From Faecalibacterium sp. UBA1819 (GTDB lineage: Bacteria > Bacillota > Clostridia > Oscillospirales > Ruminococcaceae): a DNA stretch of 64,000 nucleotides. Positions 26,592 through 34,968 of this stretch are shown here, in pieces (position 1 is the stretch's first letter; every line of letters starts with the position of its first letter). Position numbers and translations under genes: made by a program. The notes beneath the pieces are model-generated. The model did no database searches and was not told where the DNA came from. It saw nothing but the letters and a program-made list of their open reading frames with translations. The stretch is from contig DCEX01000029.1 of NCBI GenBank assembly GCA_002315015.1, positions 33,110 to 97,109 of the forward strand, in the 5' to 3' direction.

Positions 26592-27794
26592 ATGGGTAAA
26601 TGTTTAATCATCGGCTGCGGCGGCGTCGCCGGCGTTGCCATCCACAAGTGCTGCCAAAACAGCGATGTTTTTGAGGAAATCATCATCGCCAGCCGCACGA
26701 AATCGAAATGCGACGACCTGAAAGCCAAGCTGGAAGGCACCACCAAAACCAAAATCCACACCGAGCAGGTAGACGCCGACAATGTGGACGAGCTGATTGC
26801 TGTCATCAACAAATACAAGCCCGACGTGGTTTTAAACTTGGCGCTTCCCTATCAGGATTTGACCATTATGGACGCTTGCCTTGCCACCAAAACGCACTAT
26901 GTCGATACGGCCAACTACGAGCCGCTGGACACCGCAAAATTTGAGTACAAATGGCAGTGGGCTTACCGCGAGAAGTTCAAAGAGGCAGGCATCTGCGCTG
27001 TTTTGGGCAGCGGCTTCGACCCGGGCGTAACCGGCGTTTTCTCCGCCTATGCACAAAAGCACTATTTTGACGAAATCCACTACATTGACATTCTGGACTG
27101 CAACGGCGGCGACCACGGCTATCCGTTTGCCACCAACTTCAACCCGGAAATCAACATCCGCGAAGTGACGGCCAACGGCAGCTACTGGGAGGACGGCCAC
27201 TGGGTGGAAACAAAGCCCATGGAAATCAAGCGCGAGTACGATTTCGCGGGCGTAGGCAAAAAGGATATGTACCTTTTGCACCACGAGGAGCTGGAAAGCC
27301 TCGGCATCAACATCAAGGGCATCAAGCGCATCCGCTTCTTTATGACCTTCGGCCAAAGCTACCTCACCCACCTCAAATGCTTGGAAAACGTGGGTATGAC
27401 TTCCATCGAGCCGATTGAGTTTGAGGGCAAGCAGATTGTTCCCCTGCAATTCCTGAAAGCCGTTCTGCCCGACCCCGCCAGCCTCGGCCCGCGCACCGTC
27501 GGCAAGACGAACATCGGCTGCATTTTCCAGGGCGTGAAGGACGGCAAAGAAAAAACGTATTACGTTTACAACATCTGCGACCACCAGGAATGCTATAAAG
27601 AGGTTGGCAGCCAGGCAATCTCCTACACCACCGGCGTACCCGCTATGATCGGTGCGATGCTGGTGATGAACGGCAAGTGGAATAAGCCCGGCGTATGGAA
27701 CGTGGAGGAGTTTGATCCCGATCCCTTCATGGACGAGCTGAACAAGTGGGGCTTGCCCTGGGTAGAGGACTTTAACCCGACTTTGGTGGACTAA
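26592..27794 (+). CDS. carboxynorspermidine/carboxyspermidine dehydrogenase
   Basis: Saccharopine dehydrogenase-like enzyme (Lys1/CANSDH group) of 400 residues with an N-terminal Rossmann loop IIGCGGVAGVA. Members condense aspartate semialdehyde with a diamine and reduce the imine with NADPH to give carboxyspermidine. The downstream nspC homologue supports this role over lysine synthesis. The diamine could be putrescine or agmatine. The ATG at 26592 follows AAAGGAG by eight bases. Confidence 0.9.
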   Translation: MGKCLIIGCGGVAGVAIHKCCQNSDVFEEIIIASRTKSKCDDLKAKLEGTTKTKIHTEQVDADNVDELIAVINKYKPDVVLNLALPYQDLTIMDACLATKTHYVDTANYEPLDTAKFEYKWQWAYREKFKEAGICAVLGSGFDPGVTGVFSAYAQKHYFDEIHYIDILDCNGGDHGYPFATNFNPEINIREVTANGSYWEDGHWVETKPMEIKREYDFAGVGKKDMYLLHHEELESLGINIKGIKRIRFFMTFGQSYLTHLKCLENVGMTSIEPIEFEGKQIVPLQFLKAVLPDPASLGPRTVGKTNIGCIFQGVKDGKEKTYYVYNICDHQECYKEVGSQAISYTTGVPAMIGAMLVMNGKWNKPGVWNVEEFDPDPFMDELNKWGLPWVEDFNPTLVD

Positions 27795-28924
27795 TGAACA
27801 AGAATTTATACATGATTCCCACGCCGTGCTATGTTGTCGATGAGCAAAAGCTCATCGACAACCTTACTATTTTGCGTGATGTTGCCAAAGAGTCCGGCGC
27901 AAAAATCCTGCTGGCACAAAAGGCGTTTTCCATGTTCGCTGTTTATCCGCTGATTGGCAAGTATTTAGCCGGGACAACCGCCAGCGGTTTGTTTGAAGCC
28001 AAGCTTGGCCATGAGGAAATGGGCGGCGAAACTCATATTTTCTGCGCGGCCTATCCCGAACAGGATTTTGACGAAATTTTGCGCATTTGCGACCATCTTT
28101 CGTTCAATTCCTTTGCACAGTGGGAGCGCTGCCGTGAGCGCGCTTTGGCGGCAAAGAAAAGCTGCGGCATCCGCATTAACCCCGAACACTCTACGCAAGA
28201 GCACGGCATTTATGACCCCTGTGCCGAAGGCTCTCGCCTGGGTGTCACCCGTGCGCAGTTCCGAACCGACTTGCTGGACGGCATTGAGGGGCTGCACTTT
28301 CACACCCTCTGTGAGCAAAACAGCGATGCACTGATTGAAACGCTGGCAGCAGTGGAAGAAAAATTTGGAGAGTTCCTGCCTCGTATGAAATGGGTGAATT
28401 TCGGCGGCGGCCACCACATCACGCGCCCCGATTATGACCGCGCCGCGTTGATTGACTGCATCCGCCGTTTCCGCGAAAAATACGGCGTCGAGGTTTATCT
28501 GGAGCCGGGCGAAGCCATCGCCTACCATGCGGGCTATCTGGTGGCGTCGGTGCTGGACATTGTGAAGAACGGCATTGATATCGCACTTTTGGATGCGTCT
28601 GCCGCGTGTCACATGCCGGATGTCATTGAAATGCCCTATCGTCCCCCGCTGTATGAGAGCGGACTTGCGGGCGAAAAAGCACACACCTACCGCTTGGCGG
28701 GCGCTACCTGCCTTGCCGGGGATGTCATTGGGGATTACTCGTTTGACAAGCCCTTAAACGTCGGTGACAAGCTGATTTTTGAGGATATGGCCATCTACTC
28801 GATGGTGAAAAACAACACCTTCAACGGGATGTGTCTGCCCTCCATTGCACTGATGAAGCAGGATGGCAGCATTGAAACCGTGCGCAGCTTCGGTTACGAA
28901 GATTTTAAAACACGGCTCTCTTAA
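27794..28924 (+). CDS. nspC: carboxynorspermidine/carboxyspermidine decarboxylase
   Basis: Alanine-racemase-fold PLP decarboxylase of 376 residues. The PLP lysine is Lys43 in LLAQKAFSMF. The active-site cysteine region DASAACHMPDVIEMPYRPPL is typical of NspC. It decarboxylates carboxyspermidine to spermidine. Its start shares one base with the upstream stop (TAATG). A terminator-like hairpin follows before the aspartate kinase gene. Confidence 0.94.
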   Translation: MNKNLYMIPTPCYVVDEQKLIDNLTILRDVAKESGAKILLAQKAFSMFAVYPLIGKYLAGTTASGLFEAKLGHEEMGGETHIFCAAYPEQDFDEILRICDHLSFNSFAQWERCRERALAAKKSCGIRINPEHSTQEHGIYDPCAEGSRLGVTRAQFRTDLLDGIEGLHFHTLCEQNSDALIETLAAVEEKFGEFLPRMKWVNFGGGHHITRPDYDRAALIDCIRRFREKYGVEVYLEPGEAIAYHAGYLVASVLDIVKNGIDIALLDASAACHMPDVIEMPYRPPLYESGLAGEKAHTYRLAGATCLAGDVIGDYSFDKPLNVGDKLIFEDMAIYSMVKNNTFNGMCLPSIALMKQDGSIETVRSFGYEDFKTRLS

Positions 28925-28943
28925 ATACTTCATCAATAAGCGA

Positions 28944-28972
28944 TAGGCAGGGCAAAATGCCCTGCCTATTTT
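28944..28972 (+). terminator. terminator-like hairpin between nspC and aspartate kinase
   Basis: TAGGCAGGGC and GCCCTGCCTA arms with an AAAAT loop, followed by TTTT and then directly by the AAAGGAG site of the next gene. The T-run is short, so partial read-through that lowers aspartate kinase expression is likely. Confidence 0.6.
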
Positions 28973-28988
28973 AAAGGAGATACACTTC

Positions 28989-30308
28989 ATGATTGTGGCA
29001 AAATTCGGGGGAAGCTCCCTGGCAGACGCAAAGCAATTTCAAAAAGTACGCGCTATCGTCACGAGCGACGAGCGACGCCGCGTTGTTGTTCCCAGCGCAC
29101 CGGGCAAGCGCTTTTCCGATGACGATAAAATTACCGATATGCTCTATTATTGCTTTTATGCGCGTCAGCGCGGCGATGGTTTCGACGCCATGTTTCAAAA
29201 AATCAGCGAGCGCTATTGGGAAATTGCGCAGGAGCTTTCTCTTTCCGTAAATTTGCAGCCCTATCTTGAAGAAATTCATGCGCAGATTGTCGCGGGAGCC
29301 AATGCGGACTACTGCGCCAGCCGCGGCGAATATTTAAACGGCATCCTGCTTGCAAACTATCTTGGATTTCGCTTTTTAGACGCGGCAGAGGTCATCTTTT
29401 TTGACAAAAACGGCGTACTGGACAGCGAAAAGACAAACCGCCGCCTTGCGAAACGACTGACAGCCGAGCTGCCGGTGGTTCTGCCGGGTTTTTACGGCAG
29501 TGACGCACACGGAAATATTCGTGTGTTTTCGCGCGGCGGCAGCGACATTACCGGGGCTTTGGCTGCACGCGCGTGTGAGGCGGAAGTGTATGAGAATTGG
29601 ACAGACGTTTCCGGCTTTCTGATGGCCGACCCGCGCATTGTGTCAAACCCGCTCCCCATCCGTCATGTCACCTACCACGAAATGCACGCATTGGCCAGTG
29701 CCGGTGCAACGGTGCTGCACGAGGACAGCGTTGCACCTGTCAGTCAAGACGGCATTCCCACACAAATCCGCAATACGAACGACCCGACCCACCCCGGTAC
29801 CCTCATTACAAGCACGGCGGTTCGGCGCGAAAACTTTTCCATCTTCGCCGGAATCGCAGGCAAAAAAGGATACAGCCTTTTGCTTGCCGAAAAGCAGCAC
29901 CGTGACGCTTCCCCCGCCTTTATGCAAGGCGTTTTTCAAGCGGCACAGCATTGCGGAATGGACTTTCAGCTGCTTTCCGTCAACGGCAGTCATCTTTGCT
30001 TGCTGATTGAAACCGAGCAGTACGAAACGAAAAGCATCGGCTTTTGGGAAGAAATTTCCGAAATGGGCGTTCCTTATTTCCACTCTGTCGAGCCCGGCTT
30101 TGCCTGTATCGTGCTGGTGGGCTATGGCGTAGTGCATAACTATCAAACCATCAACCGCATTTACAAAGCTTTGCAGAAGCGGGAAATTGAGGTTTCCATG
30201 ATTACGCAGGGCATGAGTGAGATCAGCACATGGGTTGCCGTGCAGGAGGATGACATGGAAGACGCTATCCGCACCCTTTACGAAGAATTCTGCCGCGATA
30301 CGCACTAA
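28989..30308 (+). CDS. aspartate kinase within the polyamine operon
   Basis: Amino-acid kinase fold with KFGGSSLAD at the N terminus, FSRGGSDITGALAA in the nucleotide site, then tandem ACT domains near residues 290-435. 439 residues, longer than the second aspartate kinase at 52090 and with the more divergent catalytic region seen in some clostridial homologues. It makes aspartyl phosphate, the precursor of aspartate semialdehyde consumed by the carboxyspermidine branch. No aspartate semialdehyde dehydrogenase gene is in the window. Confidence 0.9.
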   Translation: MIVAKFGGSSLADAKQFQKVRAIVTSDERRRVVVPSAPGKRFSDDDKITDMLYYCFYARQRGDGFDAMFQKISERYWEIAQELSLSVNLQPYLEEIHAQIVAGANADYCASRGEYLNGILLANYLGFRFLDAAEVIFFDKNGVLDSEKTNRRLAKRLTAELPVVLPGFYGSDAHGNIRVFSRGGSDITGALAARACEAEVYENWTDVSGFLMADPRIVSNPLPIRHVTYHEMHALASAGATVLHEDSVAPVSQDGIPTQIRNTNDPTHPGTLITSTAVRRENFSIFAGIAGKKGYSLLLAEKQHRDASPAFMQGVFQAAQHCGMDFQLLSVNGSHLCLLIETEQYETKSIGFWEEISEMGVPYFHSVEPGFACIVLVGYGVVHNYQTINRIYKALQKREIEVSMITQGMSEISTWVAVQEDDMEDAIRTLYEEFCRDTH

Positions 30309-30386
30309 GGCTTCTGTGCACAAAGAAATGCGCCAAAAGCTTTGTTAAAACAATCAACACCGCACACGAAAGAGAGGTATTGAGAT

Positions 30387-31043
30387 ATGGCTCAAAAAGC
30401 TGCTGTTATGATTTACCCGCATTTTTCCATGCAGGAAATTTCCTGCCTAACGGACGCATTGAAAGTCTATTTTGATATTGATATCGAAGTATTTGCCTCT
30501 CAAAAAGAACTTATTTGCAGTGAGGACTCCTTCCAAGTCATGCCGCATAAGACGTTTGATGAATTTCGTTGGAAGGATTACCTGTGTCTCATTCTTCCGG
30601 GCATTTACAATCCGCTTCCCGCTTTATTTGACGAAGAAAATATTCGCTTTCTGCGCACGCTCAAAGGTTCTGACTTGCTGATTTGCAGTATCTCCTGCTC
30701 CCCCATTCTGCTTGCCAAGGCAGGCTTGCTGGACGATGTGAAATTCACCTCAGGCATGTGGCAGGAAATGGCGGAATATCTGCCGTTTGTCCCGCATCAA
30801 AACTTCATTCATCAGCCTCTGGTGAAAGACAAAAATTTCATTACCGCAATGGGATTTGCCTATCGGGAATTTGCCGTTGAAACCATTCGTACCTTGGGAA
30901 TTGATGCTTGTGAAAAGGGATTATTTAACCCTGTGACGCGAAGCTATACTGAAGAAGAACTGACATTTTATATGGGCAAAGAGAACTTTGCCGAATTTTT
31001 AAAAGAATATGCATCCTATCAAATTCAAAAAGGAGATCAGTGA
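30387..31043 (+). CDS. DJ-1/PfpI family protein
   Basis: 218 residues with the class I glutamine-amidotransferase-like fold. The strand KAAVMIYPHFSMQEIS and the elbow LLICSISCSPILLAKAGLLD, with Cys100 and Cys104, mark the DJ-1/PfpI superfamily. Members include proteases, glyoxalases, chaperones and amidases, so activity is open. It follows the aspartate kinase by 78 bp without a clear terminator and overlaps no gene. Confidence 0.8.
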   Translation: MAQKAAVMIYPHFSMQEISCLTDALKVYFDIDIEVFASQKELICSEDSFQVMPHKTFDEFRWKDYLCLILPGIYNPLPALFDEENIRFLRTLKGSDLLICSISCSPILLAKAGLLDDVKFTSGMWQEMAEYLPFVPHQNFIHQPLVKDKNFITAMGFAYREFAVETIRTLGIDACEKGLFNPVTRSYTEEELTFYMGKENFAEFLKEYASYQIQKGDQ

Positions 31044-31050
31044 GCTTAAA

Positions 31051-31548
31051 ATGGAATTGCGGCAGGATCCACTACTCATCCGCAGCGCACTTTCCAAAGA
31101 CGCCGCCCAGCTTGCGGCTTGGTGGAATGACGGCGCCGTGATGGCACACGCAGGGTTTCCAAACGGGATTGGTACGGATGCCGATACGGTTCAAAAACAG
31201 CTTTTCAACACGGATACCCATCGTTTTATTGTTGAATTTGAAGGTATCCCCATCGGGGAAATGTGCTATCGAAAAACAGCACCGGCCACGGCGGAAATCG
31301 GTATCAAAATCTGCAGCCCTGCTTACCAAAACCGCGGGCTTGGAAAAGCATTGCTCCGGCTCTTTATTGATGCTTTATTCAAACAGGGCTTTTCGTGCAT
31401 TGAAGTGAGCACCATGCTCTCCAACCACCGCGCCCAACACGTTTATGAACAGCTGGGCTTTGGGCAGAAAACACTTGTGAAAGACGGCTGGACGGCACCG
31501 GACGGCACGGTATATTCTTATGTGGAATACAAGCTTTATCGCACATAA
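31051..31548 (+). CDS. GNAT family N-acetyltransferase
   Basis: 165 residues with a complete GNAT acetyl-CoA site (IKICSPAYQNRGLGKALLRLFI) and the C-terminal NHRAQHVYEQLGF strand-helix. As the last gene of the polyamine operon it could acetylate a polyamine, but it equally resembles general GNATs acting on small amines or protein N termini. Start ATG at 31051, 15 bases after AAAGGAG; the site lies inside the end of the DJ-1-like gene. Confidence 0.82.
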   Translation: MELRQDPLLIRSALSKDAAQLAAWWNDGAVMAHAGFPNGIGTDADTVQKQLFNTDTHRFIVEFEGIPIGEMCYRKTAPATAEIGIKICSPAYQNRGLGKALLRLFIDALFKQGFSCIEVSTMLSNHRAQHVYEQLGFGQKTLVKDGWTAPDGTVYSYVEYKLYRT

Positions 31549-31564
31549 ACCGCTCACATAAGCA

Positions 31565-31597
31565 TAAAAAGCCCCTTGCCGAAAGGCAAGGGGCTTT
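31565..31597. terminator. bidirectional intrinsic terminator
   Basis: A 13-bp perfect stem (31568-31580 with 31585-31597) with a GAAA loop and T-run on the minus strand, a short one on the plus strand. It ends the rpsR operon and the polyamine operon. Confidence 0.85.
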
Positions 31598-31607
31598 GAA
31601 CGTTAAC

Positions 31608-31868
31608 TTAGTCGCTGACGTAGGGCAGCAGAGCAACGTGACGTGCGCGCTTGATCGCAACCGTCAGCTCACGCTGATGGGCGGCACAAGTGCCGGTCAC
31701 ACGGCGAGGAATAATCTTCGCACGCTCAGACAGATACTTACGCAGACGGGGAACGTCCTTGTAGTCGATGTGGTCGATGCGGTCAACGCAGAAGCTGCAA
31801 ACTTTCTTGCGGCCACGACGCTGAGGACGGCCACCACGGGTTTCCTGACGCTCTTTATCAAAAGCCAT
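31608..31868 (-). CDS. rpsR: 30S ribosomal protein bS18
   Basis: 86 residues, basic, with the conserved core [22 protein letters not shown] and [25 protein letters not shown]. Cysteines in VCSFCVDR plus the later Cys suggest a zinc-binding form. bS18 partners bS6 in the 30S platform. Last gene of the rpsF-ssb-rpsR operon. Confidence 0.97.
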   Translation of the reverse strand: MAFDKERQETRGGRPQRRGRKKVCSFCVDRIDHIDYKDVPRLRKYLSERAKIIPRRVTGTCAAHQRELTVAIKRARHVALLPYVSD

Positions 31869-31901
31869 GGCTGGTTTCCTCCTTATCTTGAGATTGATGG
31901 T

Positions 31902-32390
31902 TTAAAATGGTAAATCTTCACTGTCGTCGATCAAAGCAAAGTCGTCAGCCGAACCTGCGGAATAGCTGACGGGATCGGGAACAGCAGGACGCGGCATTGC
32001 CGGCTGCGCGGGCGCAGCGGCAGGTGCATATCCGGCATTTCCTGCGGGTGCATAACCGCCCGCGGAAGCGCTCTTGCTTTCTGCAAAATGAATGTTGTCG
32101 GCAACCACTTCATAAGCGGTACGCTTATTTCCGTTTTTGTCCTCATAATTGCGCGTCTGCAAGCTGCCGTTGACGGCAATCATATTTCCTTTGCGGAAAT
32201 ACTTGCAAACAAACTCAGCGCTTTGGCGCCAAGCCACAATGTCAATGAAGTCTGCCTTACGCTCCTCGCCCTGACGAACAAAGGAACGATCTACTGCAAT
32301 TCGGAAAGTGCAGGTAGCAATTCCGTTCGGCGTGTGCCGAAGCTCGGGGTCTGCCACCAAACGTCCCATTAAAGCAATCACATTCAGCAT
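31902..32390 (-). CDS. ssb: single-stranded DNA-binding protein
   Basis: 162 residues. An N-terminal OB fold (about 1-105) with LMGRLVADPELRHTPNG and WRQSAEFVCKYFRKGN, a Gly/Ala/Pro-rich linker and the acidic partner-binding tip DDSEDLPF. The start shares one base with the rpsF stop (TAATG). Confidence 0.97.
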   Translation of the reverse strand: MLNVIALMGRLVADPELRHTPNGIATCTFRIAVDRSFVRQGEERKADFIDIVAWRQSAEFVCKYFRKGNMIAVNGSLQTRNYEDKNGNKRTAYEVVADNIHFAESKSASAGGYAPAGNAGYAPAAAPAQPAMPRPAVPDPVSYSAGSADDFALIDDSEDLPF

Positions 32391-32698
32391 TATTTTGCCT
32401 CCGCTTTCGCCTTCTCCTCATCCAAAGCCACGATCATCGAACGCAGAACGCCGTCAGTGATCTTGTAAACACGATCCAGCTCTGCGGGGAACTCCGGGCT
32501 GCTGGTGAAGTGGATCACCGTGTAAACGCCGTCCGTCTCATCGTTGATGGGATAGGCCAGCTTGCGCTTGCCCCACTCGTCAACAGAATCGATTGTACCA
32601 TTCGCCTCAATCAAAGATTTGAACTTGCCCACCAGAGCAGCGTTCGCCTCCTCATCAAGAGTAGCGCTGGTAATCAGCATGGTTTCATACTTAGCCAT
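32390..32698 (-). CDS. rpsF: 30S ribosomal protein bS6
   Basis: 102 residues beginning MAKYETMLITS; conserved WGKRKLAYPINDETDGVYTVIHF region. The ATG at 32698 follows AAAGGAGG by ten bases. First gene of the rpsF-ssb-rpsR operon. Its leader contains two hairpins that may take part in bS6:bS18 autoregulation. Confidence 0.97.
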   Translation of the reverse strand: MAKYETMLITSATLDEEANAALVGKFKSLIEANGTIDSVDEWGKRKLAYPINDETDGVYTVIHFTSSPEFPAELDRVYKITDGVLRSMIVALDEEKAKAEAK

Positions 32699-32723
32699 TT
32701 TCTGTACACCTCCTTTTGGACTT

Positions 32724-32767
32724 ATGGCCGCTTTGCGCGGCAAGGAAATTGCCGTATGTACGGCAAC
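32724..32767 (-). promoter_or_regulatory. rpsF leader hairpins, possible S6:S18 site
   Basis: In the RNA, TTGCCGT pairs with ACGGCAA (32750-32767) and GCCGC pairs with GCGGC (about 32729-32743) just before the ribosome binding site. CCG triplets are present, as in the published S6:S18 leader motif, but I cannot confirm the conserved bulge. Confidence 0.35.
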
Positions 32768-32774
32768 TACTTAA

Positions 32775-32803
32775 TTTTATCAAAAAAGCATTGTTTCGTC
32801 AAT
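32775..32803 (-). promoter_or_regulatory. rpsF operon promoter
   Basis: TTGACG (32798-32803), 17-bp spacer, TAAAAT (32775-32780) on the minus strand. Confidence 0.75.
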
Positions 32804-32836
32804 ACTTTTTTTGCAAAACCAAAACGTTTTTCACAT

Positions 32837-33712
32837 TTACAGCGTTTTGCAAAGCTCTTTCAAATAAGCGCGGAAGTCCTCGCCAATTTCGGGATGGCGC
32901 AAAGCGGTTTCCACCTGCGCCTGCATCACGCCCAGCTTTGCGCCCATGTCATAGCGTTTTCCGGTAAAGTCAACGCCCGTCATGCCGTCCTTGCGCGCTA
33001 TCTCCGCCATTGCGTCCGTCAGCTGAATTTCGCCGCCGGCGCCGGGAGCGGTATGGTCTAAAATCTCGTAAATTTCCGGCGTCAGCAGACAGCGTCCCAA
33101 AATGGAAAACAAGCTGAACTCCTGGCCGGGCTTCGGCTTTTCAATCATGTCTGTGATATGGTAAAGGTTGTCTTTGATGAGATCGCATTTCATCGAGGAA
33201 TATTTTTGAATTTGCTCGGGTGTCACCTCTTTGATGCCTACACACGCTTTGCCCGTCTGTTCATACGCTCGCATCAGCTGTGCGGCAACAGGATCCTGCC
33301 CCATAATCACGTCATCGCCGTACATGACCACAAACGGTTCGTCCTTGGTAAAGCCGCGGGCTTTTAAAACAGCGTGTCCCAAGCCCTTTGTTTCCTTTTG
33401 ACGAATAAAATAAATATCGGCCATATTTGCAATGCTCAAACATTCTTCCAGCATGGCATGTTTGGCGGGATTGCCCGACAAGGCGCTTTCCAGCTCAAAC
33501 GCATGGTCGAAATGATCTTCCATAATGCTTTTGCCGCGTCCTGTGATGATAAGAATTTCTTCAATGCCGGCCTGCACCGCTTCCTCGACGATATACTGAA
33601 TCGCCGGTTTATCCACAATGGGCAGCATTTCTTTCGGCATAGCTTTTGTTGCGGGCAATACGCGCGTACCCAATCCCGCAGCAGGAATCACGGCCTTTCT
33701 GACTTTTTTCAT
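32837..33712 (-). CDS. galU: UTP-glucose-1-phosphate uridylyltransferase
   Basis: Makes UDP-glucose. 291 residues with the nucleotide loop AAGLGTRVLPATKAMPKEMLP, KPAIQYIVEEA, the VMYGDDVI metal region and EIQLTDA. Full length. It is separated from rpsF by the rpsF promoter and appears to be expressed alone or with the RING-like gene upstream; a 70-bp gap lies between them. Confidence 0.96.
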   Translation of the reverse strand: MKKVRKAVIPAAGLGTRVLPATKAMPKEMLPIVDKPAIQYIVEEAVQAGIEEILIITGRGKSIMEDHFDHAFELESALSGNPAKHAMLEECLSIANMADIYFIRQKETKGLGHAVLKARGFTKDEPFVVMYGDDVIMGQDPVAAQLMRAYEQTGKACVGIKEVTPEQIQKYSSMKCDLIKDNLYHITDMIEKPKPGQEFSLFSILGRCLLTPEIYEILDHTAPGAGGEIQLTDAMAEIARKDGMTGVDFTGKRYDMGAKLGVMQAQVETALRHPEIGEDFRAYLKELCKTL

Positions 33713-33784
33713 GTTAATAACATCCTTTCCGACTGTACCAAAACGCGAACAAATCCTTGCCGTTCGCGTTTTGATGGTTCCGTT

Positions 33785-34681
33785 TTAAAAGGTATTCAAC
33801 ATATTCACCGGGCCTGCCCAGGCCACAAAAATACTGGAAAACACAAACAAGATTGCCACCATGACAACTACGCCAATCACGCTGGTTCCGCCGCGGCGCA
33901 GCAGCGCCGAGCGTACCGCGCCGGGCTCTGTCACACTTTGGCGAATCTTTTTAATTTGCCCTGCGGCAAAGCGCCGGTACAAATAGGTGGAAAACACAAG
34001 GAACAGCACCGACATAATCCAATTGAGATAAAAGCAAACTTCTCCCAGTGTGTTCACCGTTTGCATATTGACCCAAGCGGGCAGCACCGCCCCCGCTGTG
34101 GTCACCATTTGAATCAGCGTTGGGATGCTTGTGACCAAAGAAAGCACCATGGTAAACGCTGCCCACGCCCACATTTTACGATAGAAAAAGTAAGCCGGTG
34201 GAAAGAGCAGCGAAATCCAGCAAAGACCCATCTTGCTTCTCTTTTGATCCATGCGCTGAAACTGATACAGATAAGACGGCGCCGCATCGCCGATAAAGTC
34301 TGTCCAGTCCTGCACTGAAATTCCGTCAATTTCCCCCTGCACGGGCATCGGCGGAGGCGGGGGCGCAAACCCCGGCGCAGCACCGGGCATGGTATAAGGC
34401 TTTCCGCGCATCGAGCAGCCGCAATGCTGGCAGAAAATATTGTTTTGCGGATTTTCTGCGCCGCAGTTCGGGCAGCGCGCGCCCTGAGCATGCTCCTCGG
34501 TGTGTTTCGGCTTCGGGCTTTCATAAGAAAAGCTGCCGTGTTTTTCCTCAAACACACAATGCCCCTCTTTTTCGTAACATTCGCGATGATACGGTGCGCC
34601 GCACTCGGGGCAAAACACCACATCATCGTGCTCTGTCAAAGGCTTATGACAGACCACACATTCTTTTTTTGAAACATCCAT
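33785..34681 (-). CDS. prokaryotic RING-finger/zinc-ribbon DUF2628 membrane protein
   Basis: 298 residues. N-terminal treble-clef zinc finger (CVVC, CPEC, HRECY and HC ligands, residues 8-42) of the Prok-RING_1 type, then a second zinc ribbon (CPNC/CQHC, about 69-88), a Pro-rich linker and a C-terminal membrane domain with about four helices resembling DUF2628. No enzymatic activity can be inferred. The start follows AAGGGAG by nine bases. Confidence 0.75.
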   Translation of the reverse strand: MDVSKKECVVCHKPLTEHDDVVFCPECGAPYHRECYEKEGHCVFEEKHGSFSYESPKPKHTEEHAQGARCPNCGAENPQNNIFCQHCGCSMRGKPYTMPGAAPGFAPPPPPMPVQGEIDGISVQDWTDFIGDAAPSYLYQFQRMDQKRSKMGLCWISLLFPPAYFFYRKMWAWAAFTMVLSLVTSIPTLIQMVTTAGAVLPAWVNMQTVNTLGEVCFYLNWIMSVLFLVFSTYLYRRFAAGQIKKIRQSVTEPGAVRSALLRRGGTSVIGVVVMVAILFVFSSIFVAWAGPVNMLNTF

Positions 34682-34850
34682 AGAAAGAAACTCCCTTTTC
34701 CGGCGATAAAATACGCCATTGATGCAAATAAAGGGGGCTTATACGCTTTTTTCATGCAGCGCTAAAACCCCTCGGATAGTATCTTCTTTATGATACCGCA
34801 AACCGCAAAAAAAAGCAATGTTTCGTTTTTAGAATTGCAAAAAAGAATCC

Positions 34851-34879
34851 TTTACTTTTATAGGGCAATCTTATATAAT
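34851..34879 (+). promoter_or_regulatory. prfB promoter
   Basis: TTTACT (34851-34856), 17-bp spacer, TATAAT (34874-34879). A second GATATAATG lies 15 bp further on. The rest of the gap between the RING-like gene and prfB shows nothing else convincing. Confidence 0.6.
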
Positions 34880-34968
34880 AAAAAAGATATAATGATATAA
34901 AAACCGGGGAAGTTCGCCTATTGGAATGCGCCTTCCCACCCATGATGAAACGCGAGTAAGGAGAGCTT

